A stretch of DNA of 64,000 bases from CAIYXB01 sp038146805 (GCA_038146805.1 JAYQSH010000005.1:434001-498000), one strand, 5' to 3'; numbered from the stretch's first letter, positions 25,304 through 35,147 are shown. Numbers and translations: made by a program. The notes: generated by a model from the sequence alone, not told the origin.

Positions 25304-25497
25304 TATTCTAGCTCTCCATACTTTAAATCACTAAGAGTTTGCTCTTGATTACTAATTTGATAATTACGATACTGAGTCTCTTTATCAATCAATAATTGAT
25401 ATTCAGGCTTTATAATTTGCAAAATACAATTAGCATTAAAAATACAAAAAGCCATCAGAGACAATAAAGAAAAACTAATTAACAATAAATTGCTCAT
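25303..25497 (-). CDS. Small membrane-anchored protein of the Tad operon, 64 aa
   Basis: An N-terminal hydrophobic helix (LLLISFSLLSLMAFCIF) precedes a short polar tail (QNEQTLSDL-type composition) of about 35 residues. It starts one base after the secretin stop and overlaps the next gene by one base. Like its neighbour it could be a minor pilin or a small assembly protein, again without a recognisable prepilin leader. No family assignment is possible. Confidence 0.55.
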   Translation of the reverse strand: MSNLLLISFSLLSLMAFCIFNANCILQIIKPEYQLLIDKETQYRNYQISNQEQTLSDLKYGELE

Positions 25498-25498
25498 C

Positions 25499-27271
25499 TT
25501 ATAGACCTTCCTTTAGTTCAAGAGGATCAACAACTACATTGACTTCACGTAATTTACTATTGTTTACTTGAGCAATATCCATATCTGAGCCCAAGTCTTT
25601 TTTTGCAAGTTTTTTTTGTTGTTCAGCAAAAATGTTTTTTTTCGTATTTAAATCAATATGCGGTAAATTAAAAGTTTCATTTTTTGCTTGTAGCGAACTT
25701 GCTACAATTTCTTGAGCTTCAATTGCGATAAACAATAAATTTTTACGTTTTCTTTTTTTCTTTGAACTACCCAAAAAAGGAATAAGCCTGCCCAAAGGAG
25801 AAGTAGATTTTACATTTGCTTCTGATTCAGTTAAAAAGGCATTCAATACCACTTCTTGACCATCTTTCAAAAGAGCTCCGCTATTGACATATTCTTCAGT
25901 AAATATTGGCACATTAAAGCCCGCAACACTAGTGGATGTAGATTCTGCACTTGATAAACGACTCGCAAGTTGCACATCAATCAAACCACTATCTAAATTA
26001 GTTACTTTTAGCTCACCTTTAAAACCAATCGGAATATACTCAACTGTAATTGAACTATTAGACAATGAATTATTGATTTGAGGTATTGGAAAACGTGTAC
26101 CCTTGCCAAGTGCAACAGCTTCACCCGAATGTGTAATCAAAGAAAACTCATTAACTATTCTTAGTGCACCTTCATTTAATAAATCATTGATATTGATATT
26201 TAAAAAAACATTATCCAATAATTTGACTGCACCACTAACAAAGTTACCTGAACTTAATTGACTTGTTAAAGCTTGCAGTCCTTTATTAGTTATCGTATTG
26301 GTTGCATTAGCTGTACTTAAACCAGAAGCTTGGTTAATAGACGGCGCAGGAATAGGCGCTGATCCTGCACCACCACTAACCTCATTTAGTGTGGAAGTCG
26401 CTGAAATGCTAGACACAAAAGTGTCTATCATTCTAGTATCCATCTCTAAAAACCTTACTTTAACGGCAAAGCGCTTTGGCTCAGCAACTTCCAAAAAAGA
26501 AATTACTCTTTGATTTTCTGAGGCTAATATCAAATCACGATATAAATTATTAGTATCAATTAGTTTATTTTGTGATTCATAAGATTCAACAAAGCTTTTG
26601 TTTTTACTAGAAGCCAAAGAATTTGTTGGTGCAGAATTCAAATTTGGGCTTTCAATATCTTTTAGCCTTAGTTGCCCGCCGGGATTCGAGAAAATCTTAA
26701 CGCCTTTATCACCAACTGCATTTGCGGCAAAAGCAACTGCTAACATCGCAGCTTTTGCATCAGGAACTTTTCCTTTTAAAAAAATCTTAGGACCATTTTC
26801 AATATCCATATCACTTACTGTATTTGCTGAAATCACAGTAATTTTTTCATCTGAATTTAAATTTTTACTTGCAAAAAGTTCATTGAGCTGATTTTCTAAA
26901 TAGCTATAATTTTCTTTAACAACAACTTTTAATTTAATCAAATCCTTTCCAGACTCAAAAGTCAAAACCCCTGTACCCGGCGACTTTGCTTTGAGCAAAA
27001 ACTTTTTATAACCATTGAGACTTTTTTCTAATTTTTCAAGCTCAATATAATCTAAAGATTGTTCTGAAGTTCCATAATGAGCTAGAGATACAGGATCTGC
27101 GAACTCTAATATTTCAATTTCACCCACATGCAATTGCTTTTGAAAATTGATTGCTTCTTTGTTAGTAAAACTTAAAATTGGTGTTGCCAGAGAAATTTGG
27201 CTAAAGTTTATTAGCGATAGCATTACAATTAGCAATGTGCATAATCTATATTGTTGTTTTAGTTTTTTCAT
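25499..27271 (-). CDS. cpaC: Tad/Flp pilus outer-membrane secretin (CpaC/RcpA)
   Basis: This forms the outer-membrane channel through which the Flp pilus passes. A signal peptide (to about residue 30, ISLAT) is followed by the BON-like N domains typical of CpaC (GPKIFLKGKVPDAKAAMLAV at about 163-182). The secretin domain covers about residues 265-540: FAVKVRFLEMDTRMIDTF, GKGTRFPIPQI, VEYIPIGFKGELKVTNLDSG, GQEVVLNAFL and FLGSSKKKRKRKNLLFIAI. The 590 residues are normal for the family. In most tad clusters cpaC follows cpaB; here it comes after tadC. Confidence 0.88.
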   Translation of the reverse strand: MKKLKQQYRLCTLLIVMLSLINFSQISLATPILSFTNKEAINFQKQLHVGEIEILEFADPVSLAHYGTSEQSLDYIELEKLEKSLNGYKKFLLKAKSPGTGVLTFESGKDLIKLKVVVKENYSYLENQLNELFASKNLNSDEKITVISANTVSDMDIENGPKIFLKGKVPDAKAAMLAVAFAANAVGDKGVKIFSNPGGQLRLKDIESPNLNSAPTNSLASSKNKSFVESYESQNKLIDTNNLYRDLILASENQRVISFLEVAEPKRFAVKVRFLEMDTRMIDTFVSSISATSTLNEVSGGAGSAPIPAPSINQASGLSTANATNTITNKGLQALTSQLSSGNFVSGAVKLLDNVFLNININDLLNEGALRIVNEFSLITHSGEAVALGKGTRFPIPQINNSLSNSSITVEYIPIGFKGELKVTNLDSGLIDVQLASRLSSAESTSTSVAGFNVPIFTEEYVNSGALLKDGQEVVLNAFLTESEANVKSTSPLGRLIPFLGSSKKKRKRKNLLFIAIEAQEIVASSLQAKNETFNLPHIDLNTKKNIFAEQQKKLAKKDLGSDMDIAQVNNSKLREVNVVVDPLELKEGL

Positions 27272-27281
27272 TTTTCCCCCT

Positions 27282-28091
27282 TTAAAAAACTCCTTGTAAT
27301 TGAAATAAAATCATATCTATCATTGGATACATAGCAACCATAAGCATTACAGTCGCAGGAAGCAACAAATACAATTGCATATTCTCAATAAAAATTTTTC
27401 TTTTTTCATCAGCAATATTCTTCTGACGTAATTTAAAATCAGATAAATTCTTTAGCAAGGCTGTTTTTTTTGTGCCTTGATAAATAGCAAGTAAAATCGA
27501 AAAAAATTCTTGTTCATCTAAATCTTCTTTGTTGATATCACTAAGAACTTTTTGCATACCTAAATCATTCGCTTTTTCAAGCAATATATTAATTTCTTGT
27601 TTGGCTACAAAATATTTATCATCTAAGCTTTCTAAAATCTGCTGTAAAGCTTTATTTAAGGGCATCTCGGTTTTAATGGTTAAAATTTCTAAACAATTCA
27701 CCAAATGACCCAAAACATCAACAAAAGATTTTTTTCCTGCTGCAACGGTTACCAAGAAATCAACAATAAAAACAAAGACAATAAAAAAAGCTAATAATAA
27801 ATAGTACAAATTATAAACAAGCAAAGAAAAAAATAACAATAATAGAAAAGCAGATACAACATGAAACAACTGCGAATAAAACTGCTTTTCATTTAGTTTC
27901 GTATAAAGCAAATTTTGATTAATAAATCTGACAAAAGCATCAGGCAAAAAATCTTTGATTTTATAAGCAGTATCAAAAAAACTTGTTTTTGCCATAGCAA
28001 AATTTGAAATGGCAATAACTTTATACAAATATTTAGCGTTAAAAACTAAGACAAAAGCTGATACTAAAACAAAAATCAAAGCAATAAACAT
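27282..28091 (-). CDS. tadC: Tad pilus inner-membrane platform protein TadC
   Basis: A GspF-type membrane protein of 269 residues. A hydrophobic helix lies at the N-terminus, a pair in the middle (VVSAFLLLLFFSLLVYNLYY onward) and one at the C-terminus (LLLPATVMLMVAMYPMIDM). The cytoplasmic T2SSF domain is between them (VNCLEILTIKTEMPLNKAL, then LGMQKVLSDINKEDLDEQEF). TadC works with TadB as the platform on which the TadA ATPase acts. It follows tadB with no gap. Confidence 0.85.
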   Translation of the reverse strand: MFIALIFVLVSAFVLVFNAKYLYKVIAISNFAMAKTSFFDTAYKIKDFLPDAFVRFINQNLLYTKLNEKQFYSQLFHVVSAFLLLLFFSLLVYNLYYLLLAFFIVFVFIVDFLVTVAAGKKSFVDVLGHLVNCLEILTIKTEMPLNKALQQILESLDDKYFVAKQEINILLEKANDLGMQKVLSDINKEDLDEQEFFSILLAIYQGTKKTALLKNLSDFKLRQKNIADEKRKIFIENMQLYLLLPATVMLMVAMYPMIDMILFQLQGVF

Positions 28092-29009
28092 CTAAGCTAT
28101 TCTCCTTAGTAAAAAAAACAACGACAAAAAGTACATAGACCACAAAACTAAAGCACTTAAAAAAACCACAAACTCACGCCTAAAAGAAAGCCACCAATTT
28201 AGCTCAGCATTAATTAAATTAGGCAAAACAAAAAATAGCAATGCAAAAAACAAGCAAGTTAAAAAATCAATAGTTAATAATGAAATCATAACAATCGAGT
28301 CTTGCTTTTGATTTTGTTCTTGTTTAACACTTAAAGAATCTATAGCTTTTTCAAAAGCCTGTTCTTGATTATGATTAAAACTAAGCTCTAAAAGCAAAAC
28401 CTGTGATATTTTTTCAAATTCACTAAGTTTAAAAAGTTTTTGTAATTTAATAAGCAATGCTGGGAAAAAAGTAATTAAATTTTCTTGGGAAAAATTCAAA
28501 TATTCAAAAAATTCTTTTTTAATCGGATTTTTCAAATTAATTTTTTGACAATTACTCAAAGCCTGATCAAAACTTAATCCCAAACTCAAATTATTTCTAA
28601 TAGCAAAAAACAAAAGTTTAATTTGTGACAATAACAAAAGCCTAAATTGACATAAGTTTTGATAATAAATACGCAAAGCATAGGTTATTGACATAAGGCA
28701 AGCTAAAATTAGCGAAAATTGAAAATTTGTAATTTTAGGATTAATAAAAAAAGCAAAAAAGACAAATATCAATATAAAGGGAAGAATAAGTCTTATTAAA
28801 ATTTGCCCTTTGAAAACTTGGATAAATATTGGATTTACTTTATAAAAAAATTGATTAATAGAATTTTCAAAAAGCAATAATTTACTTTCTTCTTGCGAAA
28901 ATTTAAGATAGATAGCAGGATTTCTAGTTTTAAAAAATATAAAAATAAAAAAACAACTTAATAAAACAATGGCAACTAATAAAAGATTAATCATTGAAAC
29001 TATAAACAA
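28092..29009 (-). CDS. tadB: Tad pilus inner-membrane platform protein TadB
   Basis: The 305-residue protein has N-terminal and central hydrophobic helices, a cytoplasmic T2SSF domain (LLFFAIRNNLSLGLSFDQAL at about 133-152) and two C-terminal membrane helices (FLTCLFFALLFFVLPNLI and FVVFLSALVLWSMYFLSL). This is the usual TadB plan. It overlaps the end of tadA by 23 bp and abuts tadC, the conserved tadA-tadB-tadC order. It is more divergent in sequence than in topology. Confidence 0.8.
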   Translation of the reverse strand: MFIVSMINLLLVAIVLLSCFFIFIFFKTRNPAIYLKFSQEESKLLLFENSINQFFYKVNPIFIQVFKGQILIRLILPFILIFVFFAFFINPKITNFQFSLILACLMSITYALRIYYQNLCQFRLLLLSQIKLLFFAIRNNLSLGLSFDQALSNCQKINLKNPIKKEFFEYLNFSQENLITFFPALLIKLQKLFKLSEFEKISQVLLLELSFNHNQEQAFEKAIDSLSVKQEQNQKQDSIVMISLLTIDFLTCLFFALLFFVLPNLINAELNWWLSFRREFVVFLSALVLWSMYFLSLFFLLRRIA

Positions 29010-30490
29010 CCCCTTTAGAACTTAAATAATCTACAAGCTCCTGACAATGATTTACTAAGACAAAATCTTGTTTTGTTTTATCAAAAGAAAAGAGCTCAGT
29101 TGCCTTAAAAACGCCACCATTAGCTTCATCAAAACCATTGACATAAAAAATTTTTTTAATTCTACGTACCTTATCATCAAGACTTTGTTCAACCAAAATC
29201 AAAATCTGTACCATATCAGCAATTAAATATTTAATATCATTGTTTTTAGGTGCCAGTTCATGTTGTTTGCATAAAGCAACTAAAGCATTTAAAGCTTGAT
29301 CTGCAAGCAAAGCTTCTGAACGCAAAGTATAGTGATAAGTCATGATTGAACCTAAAATAGATTGTGATAATTGTAAAATTTCCCAAGCACTTGCATCACG
29401 AGCCTCAGATAAAATCACATAACGAATGCTATGTCTTTTACAAGCTTTTGTTAATTTTGCAACACTTACGTCTTCAGCATTAGCGTTATCACTGGTACGC
29501 ATTTTAATGAGATCAGAAACTTGAGGCTTTAACTCAGGCGTATCTTCAATAATGGCTTTTCTACCATTATCAGGCCAAGATTCTGCAAGAGCACTTAATA
29601 AAGTTGTCTTTCCAGAACCCATAGTACCTGCAATAGCAATCGATGTACCTGCTTGCTGTAAAGCAATAAAAAAGTTTTTTATTTTTTGATTAAACATGCC
29701 AAATTCAATTAAATTTTTCAAAGTAAAAGCCTGTTGTGGGTGTATTCTCAAAGTAAAAAAAGCTTTTTCAGAAACTGGAGGAATGACAGCTGATCCACGA
29801 ATAGAGCCACACGGATGCTCAAAATCTGCAATGGCACTATAGGCATTAATTTTGATACTAGAATTATTCAAAATATTTGATTCTGAAATCATTCTTTTTA
29901 TAACAATTTCAACATGCTCTTCACTTAAAAAAGGAATTTGCCAATTGATTGTTTTATTTTCATAGTCAATAAAAATTTCATCTGAGCTATTTACACGAAT
30001 CTCTGAAACCTTTTATAATCAAGAATTTTATGCATATAAAAACAACTGCATTATTATGATAGAACTCATCACTTAAGAAAAATTTCATCAAAAAAACCAA
30101 ACTGATAGGACCGTAATATAAAAAATCAAAAATCAACAAAGTTTTTGTCCATTCGATATCTTGACGTGATGGAGCAAAAGGAAAAACAATATTATAGACA
30201 GCTGGCTTAGAAAAAATATCATCAATTAAATTTCTAAAAATCCGCGCTTTGTTAGCTTTATGTAAATAAAAATCATTTATACTTGCAAAACTTTTTTGTG
30301 CATCAAAAATATTAAGTTGTTCTTTAAAATTTATGGCAAGACTTGAACTATTAGTAACCAATAAAAGCTCTTGAATAAAACTATAAAGAATTTTTCTTAA
30401 AAGCAAAGATCTATTTAAATAATTTTGTTCTAAAGAATTATCACTAAAACTTTCTAGATTTTTTTCATATAAAGTTTTCAATTTATGCAC
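28987..30490 (-). CDS. tadA: Tad pilus assembly ATPase TadA/CpaF, split by two single-base frameshifts
   Basis: TadA is the hexameric ATPase that drives pilus extension and retraction. The C-terminal 300 residues are clear: SAIADFEHPCGSIRGSAVIP, the Walker A loop IAGTMGSGKTTLLSAL, KAIIEDTPELK, and IRYVILSEARDASAWEILQL with the Walker B region. Upstream, the frame continues to 30014 (FIDYENKTINWQIPFL, SEIRVNSSDEIF). A separate frame at 29987-30490 holds the N-domain (LLIFDFLYYGPI). One extra T in the T5 run near 30040 and one extra A in the A4 run near 30012 join them through YMHKILDYKKVSEIRVN. The corrected protein is about 500 residues. The start overlaps tadZ by 13 bp. Confidence 0.85.
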
Positions 30491-31782
30491 TTAATTTTCT
30501 CCTTAGAATTTAAAAACTTCAAAATACCTTCTTTTTTAAAAGGCATTTTTTGAAGTTTAATAGCAAGCCTGATCGATAAATCCTCTAAAAACTTCAAATA
30601 GTCTTTATCATAGATTTGCGCATCAGCCGAGACTAAAGTTTCAATAGAAGCTAATGAGCTTGGCATCAACAATGGTACTTCACCTAAAATATTCAACCAA
30701 AAATCAATAGGCATTTTTTGAAATTCAGCAAAATTATATTCATTGCAAGCCAAAACAGGCACTGCTTCAACTTTTAATTCTTTTTCAAGAAACGATTTCA
30801 AAGATTTAAAGTCTTGCGCAATTTGTTTTTGATCTGTAAAAAATACTAAACAATATTTAGCTAACCTTAAAAATTGCAAATTGATTGCCGAAAAATAATC
30901 ATGACCAATGTCAATAAAAAAGTTCTTACTAAGTTTAGAACCAAAACCAATAATTTCATTGAACAGAGAAAATGAACTACCCTGTAAATCCTTATAGAAA
31001 AACTCTAATGAATTAGCAACAGCTGTTGATTTTTCATCTAGGCGTGACCTATCAACAAGTTCTTTAGCTAATTCTTGCAAAAAAGAATAATTTGAATTTA
31101 AGTAATCAAATTTCGAATAGAAATTACTAAATAAATTCAGGTAATGACTTGTAGGTAAATTATCAATTTTATAAATAAAGTTTTTAAAACATTCAAAATC
31201 ATTATTGTACTTAGAAGAATTATCATTATTTGTAGACAACAATGCAAGATTAGTATCTAAAGAAAGCAAATTACGTATTGAAAAACTAGAAGAGTTTTCT
31301 AATAAAATTGCATTACTGCCATATTGTTCAAGAAGATAAGTTAGAGCAATACAAGCAAAACTTGCTCCAGAAGATCCTGATAAAGAAGAAAAACAGACTA
31401 AATTTTCTTCAATACTACACTCTTCATCTAGAACTAATAATTTATCGCAAAATAATTTTAAACTCTGCTCATCTTCAACTTCTGCGTTGAGCATACCAAA
31501 TCTACTACCTTCATTTGCTGTTGATTGATGCAGGTAAACAAAAACTTTTACTGCCGCTTTAAATTCTTTTTTTAGATCTTTGCATAATTCTAGAGCCTCT
31601 AATTTTGAATTTACAGCATTAATAAAAACAATTTTTACATTTTCATCTTTTATAGTTTGCACTACCTCATGATATTTAATTGCATTACTAAAGACAAAAC
31701 CTTTTTGATTAGCTTCACTAAAAAGCATCTTCAGATTAGAGTCAATATCTGCATTTGCAGCAAATAAAATTTTAGACCTCAT
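30478..31782 (-). CDS. tadZ: Tad pilus localisation protein TadZ/CpaE-like
   Basis: The 434-residue protein joins an atypical receiver domain (residues 1-120, KILFAANADIDSNLKMLF and VKIVFINAVNSKLEALEL) to a MinD/ParA-like ATPase domain. The P-loop position reads FSSLSGSSGASFACIAL, where a canonical protein has GGVGKTT. The loop lysine is missing, so ATP hydrolysis may be lost; such degeneration is known in the TadZ group. TadZ-type proteins place the pilus machine, often at a pole. It lies between cpaB and tadA in the operon. Confidence 0.78.
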   Translation of the reverse strand: MRSKILFAANADIDSNLKMLFSEANQKGFVFSNAIKYHEVVQTIKDENVKIVFINAVNSKLEALELCKDLKKEFKAAVKVFVYLHQSTANEGSRFGMLNAEVEDEQSLKLFCDKLLVLDEECSIEENLVCFSSLSGSSGASFACIALTYLLEQYGSNAILLENSSSFSIRNLLSLDTNLALLSTNNDNSSKYNNDFECFKNFIYKIDNLPTSHYLNLFSNFYSKFDYLNSNYSFLQELAKELVDRSRLDEKSTAVANSLEFFYKDLQGSSFSLFNEIIGFGSKLSKNFFIDIGHDYFSAINLQFLRLAKYCLVFFTDQKQIAQDFKSLKSFLEKELKVEAVPVLACNEYNFAEFQKMPIDFWLNILGEVPLLMPSSLASIETLVSADAQIYDKDYLKFLEDLSIRLAIKLQKMPFKKEGILKFLNSKEKIKCIN

Positions 31783-31813
31783 TTTGTCACTATCTCCTTT
31801 TTGTGTCCTTGTA

Positions 31814-32647
31814 TCAAAGTAAGTTGCTGGAAATTATTTTTTGTTTTAGATTTATATTGTGATTTTTCTCTTGAGGATCTTTATTGTTATGCAAAGTAAC
31901 ATAAACTTTTTTTTCTCGAACTGCATTTGTCAATTCAAAAAGATCTTTTTTATCAACTGCAATAGTTAAATTTCTAACTAAACTTGGCTCTACTTTTACT
32001 TGCAATGGAGCTTTACCCAAAGGCAAAGCATCGATCATGACGATCTTAGCTTTTTTACTTATCAAGTGAGAAAAATCTTTTTCAATTTTATATAAATCAA
32101 CAAAGTCATTTGGTTTCAAATAAATATTAAAACCCGTTTGCGGCACTGTAAGATCTAAAAAAGCTTGATTAGTATCAAGCAAATTAATAATCCCCGGCTC
32201 CACCCCAGACTCAGCAAAAAATTCTTGGCGCAAAATAGAATTTTTATACAGTGGTATCTTGACAACTCTACCAATAATATTTTGGCAACTTGAAAGCGAT
32301 GCTTGGTTATCACAAACAAAAACAGAGCTATGATGCAATTCTTTTTCCAAGTCAGAAGCATAAGATGCAAATTCATCAGCAAAAATTTTTGCAATGGCAA
32401 GATCATTGAAACTTATTTGATCACCAACATTAAGATCTTTGTTGATTTTTAAAACATATTTCGCTTGATTTACCTGTAAAACAGCAACACGTTTTTGTAG
32501 CAACAAAAAATCCCAATAAACTTTTATACTCGAAAAAACTATTAACAAAAATATTGTCAACAAAGTAATTTTTCGATATTTATACGCTACAAGCCAATAA
32601 AGTCGAGTAAAGATACCGACCCTAGGGTGGATATGAGAACTAAGCAT
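31814..32647 (-). CDS. cpaB: Tad pilus assembly protein CpaB/RcpC
   Basis: One N-terminal membrane helix (ITLLTIFLLIVFSSIKVYW) anchors a 277-residue periplasmic protein. The SAF-type domain is visible as VLKINKDLNVGDQISFNDLA, then IIGRVVKIPLYKNSILRQEFF. The CpaB core follows: FLDLTVPQTGFNIYLKPNDF and a late strand NLTIAVDKKDLFELTNAV. CpaB helps assemble or gate the secretin. It starts five bases after the pilin stop. Confidence 0.82.
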   Translation of the reverse strand: MLSSHIHPRVGIFTRLYWLVAYKYRKITLLTIFLLIVFSSIKVYWDFLLLQKRVAVLQVNQAKYVLKINKDLNVGDQISFNDLAIAKIFADEFASYASDLEKELHHSSVFVCDNQASLSSCQNIIGRVVKIPLYKNSILRQEFFAESGVEPGIINLLDTNQAFLDLTVPQTGFNIYLKPNDFVDLYKIEKDFSHLISKKAKIVMIDALPLGKAPLQVKVEPSLVRNLTIAVDKKDLFELTNAVREKKVYVTLHNNKDPQEKNHNINLKQKIISSNLL

Positions 32648-32651
32648 TTAA

Positions 32652-32810
32652 TTAATTTCCTATATTTAATAAATTATCAATTCGACTATCGATAGTAGTC
32701 TGAATTTGAGTTGCCTTATCTGGCAATGAACTAGTGATGCTTGTTATTAATTGAGTAGAAACTCCAATCACAGCAGCCACCAAAGCCCCATATATGAGTA
32801 CTTCTTTCAT
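32652..32810 (-). CDS. flp: Flp-like pilin, 52 aa, apparently without a leader peptide
   Basis: A frame of 52 codons with an excellent ribosome binding site (AAGGAGG, eight bases before the ATG) lies between the unknown secreted protein and cpaB. It reads MKEVLIYGALVAAVIGVSTQ, then LITSITSSLPDKATQIQTTI, ending IDNLLNIGN. The hydrophobic helix with small residues resembles the Flp core (E-x-G-L-I-A-A-L-I-A). Position next to cpaB is the classic site for flp. A normal Flp prepilin has about 10-25 residues and a glycine before this helix; here the helix starts at residue 4. It would be a mature-form pilin or a small assembly protein. Confidence 0.65.
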   Translation of the reverse strand: MKEVLIYGALVAAVIGVSTQLITSITSSLPDKATQIQTTIDSRIDNLLNIGN

Positions 32811-32811
32811 T

Positions 32812-33714
32812 TTACTTTTCCTCCTTAATTTTTAAATTAAGCTTATCCCCTTTTTCAAGAGAAAAAGCAATTTCCTTGTCATTTTCGAGCAGGATCTCTC
32901 CTGTCAAACCCATTACTGCCAAACTAGCTGGAGCAATACCATAGCTGGCATAGCTATCTAGCAGACTTATTTTTAATGCAGATGCAAACATAGCAGCAGC
33001 ATAATTAGCAAAATTTTCCTTTTGTTTTTTTTGCTCCAATTGAAATTGAAAATCAATCGATTTCTTTGCAAGAGCATCGTAAACCTGATAAGCACGCAAA
33101 TTAATTTTTGTTTTTGTAAAATCTGTCACAAAGCAATCAAAAAATAGATCTTGATCATTTTTAAATTTTATTTTTTGCCCAAGAAAAACATAATCTAAAA
33201 AACTTGGTTGATACAAAGTAAAGTTAGTGTTTAACTTTGCTAATTTATTTTGTAAATTATTCTTCGTTTTAACAATTGACGCTTTATAAACTTTATTTGC
33301 ATCAAGCCTAAATATATAAAGGCTTTGACCATCAAGTTGAAAAACAAAATCAGTTAAATCAAAGTGCGCACGAGGAAACTCGATATTCATAAATTCAGCA
33401 ACAAATTTTTTAAAAGCCAAGAAATCATGTTCTTGATCAGAAAGCAACTGTAATCCATCAAGATTAGCAAATTTATCTAAAGAAAAAACAAAGTTAGCTT
33501 TGTAAGTTGGCAAAGTATTTGTATTTAGCATTGCATCTGTTTTTTCTAGCCATTGCACAAGCTCTTTGCTTAGAAACTGTTGAGAGAATTGATTTTTATT
33601 ATTAAAATCATTTACAAATATTTTTTCTAAATAAGTATTATAAATATCATTATTTTTTGCAACAACAGGGTGCACACAAAACACAAAAGTCATTAATAAA
33701 AAATATCTTTTCAT
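32812..33714 (-). CDS. Secreted protein of unknown function in the Tad operon, 300 aa
   Basis: A signal peptide (MKRYFLLMTFVFCVHPVVA) sends this 300-residue protein to the periplasm or surface. The body alternates helix and strand without cysteines in motif positions; SLYIFRLDANKVYKASIV and YDALAKKSIDFQFQLEQK are typical stretches. A helix rich in alanine (NYAAAMFASALKISLLDSY) lies near 235-255. The family is unknown to me. It starts one base from the TPR gene stop, and its last codons contain the pilin ribosome binding site, so the three are made together. A pilotin or alignment role is possible. Confidence 0.6.
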   Translation of the reverse strand: MKRYFLLMTFVFCVHPVVAKNNDIYNTYLEKIFVNDFNNKNQFSQQFLSKELVQWLEKTDAMLNTNTLPTYKANFVFSLDKFANLDGLQLLSDQEHDFLAFKKFVAEFMNIEFPRAHFDLTDFVFQLDGQSLYIFRLDANKVYKASIVKTKNNLQNKLAKLNTNFTLYQPSFLDYVFLGQKIKFKNDQDLFFDCFVTDFTKTKINLRAYQVYDALAKKSIDFQFQLEQKKQKENFANYAAAMFASALKISLLDSYASYGIAPASLAVMGLTGEILLENDKEIAFSLEKGDKLNLKIKEEK

Positions 33715-33715
33715 C

Positions 33716-35011
33716 TTAAGCTTTAAAAGGATTTTTATTAGAATTAATCTCTTTTATTACTCCTTTTATTGAACGACCATCGATAAACTCAGCAAAACCC
33801 ATAGTCAAATAAGAATGACAATAATGCACTGCTTCTTCACGTGCGCCACGCTTGGTTAAAAGTTTAATTAATGACTCTGTAGATTTTCGCAAGACCTCTT
33901 TTTTATTAATATCACCAGCAAGAAAATCTTTTTTTGCAAGAACAGCTGCTTCTAAATATCTCTTAGTTGCTTGCTCAAAATACACAAAACCTGCTGTTTC
34001 AAGAGCCTGAGCATATTCATACCTATAGTAAGGATTTTCTGGATTTTTTAAAATGACAAATTGATAAGAAATAAAAGCTTTTGCTATATCTTGATTCTTA
34101 GAAAGTTCTTGCCCATTTGCAAGCCATGCTCTTGATACCTCAATTAAAGCTTCATCATCAATTGCTTTTAAATAAAATTTCAATTGTTCATCTTTATTAT
34201 TAGCTGTTTTGGCAAGCCCTAAAATAGCATTAAGATTATTTGGATTTAATTGCAATGATTTTGCAAAAGCCTGAAAAGAAAGTTGTTTTTCACCTTTACT
34301 TAGAAGCTTATTTGCAATAAAACTTAAGCTTGCAGATTCAGACTGAGCCAAATTATTTTGTTTAAAATTCTCATCATCAAAAATCTTTTTGATTACTTCA
34401 ATATCTAAATCATTTAAGAACTCTTCAACGGCAGAATCTTGTTTAGTTAAAGTGTACAAAAATTTATCATATTTATTTGCACGCAAAATATGAAAACCAG
34501 AATTTGTTTTCTTGGTTTGCTTAAGAGGCTCAACATTTTCAGCACTTTCCTGAAGATCCAACTCATAAGCTAGACCATCAAGTATTTGCTGAAATTTTGG
34601 CTGACATGAATTCTCACATTGAATATCAATAAAAGAATTTTTTGGCTTAAATAAAAAAAGATTTTTTGTCTCTTCACTAGAAACTTTAATTTTGTTACTC
34701 AAACTATTAAACTTGGTTTGCATTTTGGCATCAAAATGCAAATCACTAAAATACAAACGATAATTTTTATCGTTAATTTTTTTCAATTCAACTTGATCAA
34801 TTATTTTTTGGTTTTTAGTTTCAAAAATATACTTGCCATCAGCAACGACAAATGTATTAACAAGTGTCGCCGCTGCATTGCAAGTTAGTGGAAAAAACAC
34901 AAATTCTATTAGTAGAAAAAATAGGCCCCAATATATTGTCGAAGCATAAAGCTTTACTAGATTAGTTTTCAGCAAAGCACTATAATAGAAGTGTTTTTTA
35001 ATTTTCATCAT
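33716..35011 (-). CDS. Tetratricopeptide-repeat secreted protein, first gene of the Tad operon
   Basis: The N-terminus is a membrane/signal segment (TIYWGLFFLLIEFVFFPLTC, with CNAAAT after it). Residues 50-200 are beta-rich. Residues 215-400 are TPR-like helix pairs (KQLSFQAFAKSLQLNPNNLN, then AKAFISYQFVILKNPENPYY, then FEQATKRYLEAAVLAKK). TPR proteins such as TadD occur in tad clusters as lipoprotein pilotins of the secretin. This one is larger and has the extra N-terminal domain, so TadD is only an analogue. Its upstream region is shared with murC, which is divergent. Confidence 0.65.
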   Translation of the reverse strand: MMKIKKHFYYSALLKTNLVKLYASTIYWGLFFLLIEFVFFPLTCNAAATLVNTFVVADGKYIFETKNQKIIDQVELKKINDKNYRLYFSDLHFDAKMQTKFNSLSNKIKVSSEETKNLFLFKPKNSFIDIQCENSCQPKFQQILDGLAYELDLQESAENVEPLKQTKKTNSGFHILRANKYDKFLYTLTKQDSAVEEFLNDLDIEVIKKIFDDENFKQNNLAQSESASLSFIANKLLSKGEKQLSFQAFAKSLQLNPNNLNAILGLAKTANNKDEQLKFYLKAIDDEALIEVSRAWLANGQELSKNQDIAKAFISYQFVILKNPENPYYRYEYAQALETAGFVYFEQATKRYLEAAVLAKKDFLAGDINKKEVLRKSTESLIKLLTKRGAREEAVHYCHSYLTMGFAEFIDGRSIKGVIKEINSNKNPFKA

Positions 35012-35147
35012 TCTTATTTAATCTCCCCTAAAATAAAATCTAATGAATTATTAAAATAATATAATAGCAGTTTTTAGATAACTTATTTCTATTTTTTTCA
35101 TTTTTGCGAAATAACATTGCATTTAAAGCAAAAAAAAAGTGTAATAC

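Noticed and set aside
26298..26891. Two plus-strand open frames inside the secretin gene
   Set aside because: They are antisense to conserved secretin codons and have no ribosome binding site or family features.
28987..30490. Two separate genes (a 167-residue protein and a short ATPase)
   Set aside because: The short frame carries the TadA N-domain, the ATPase frame lacks a start at its conserved beginning, and two single-base additions in homopolymers join them.
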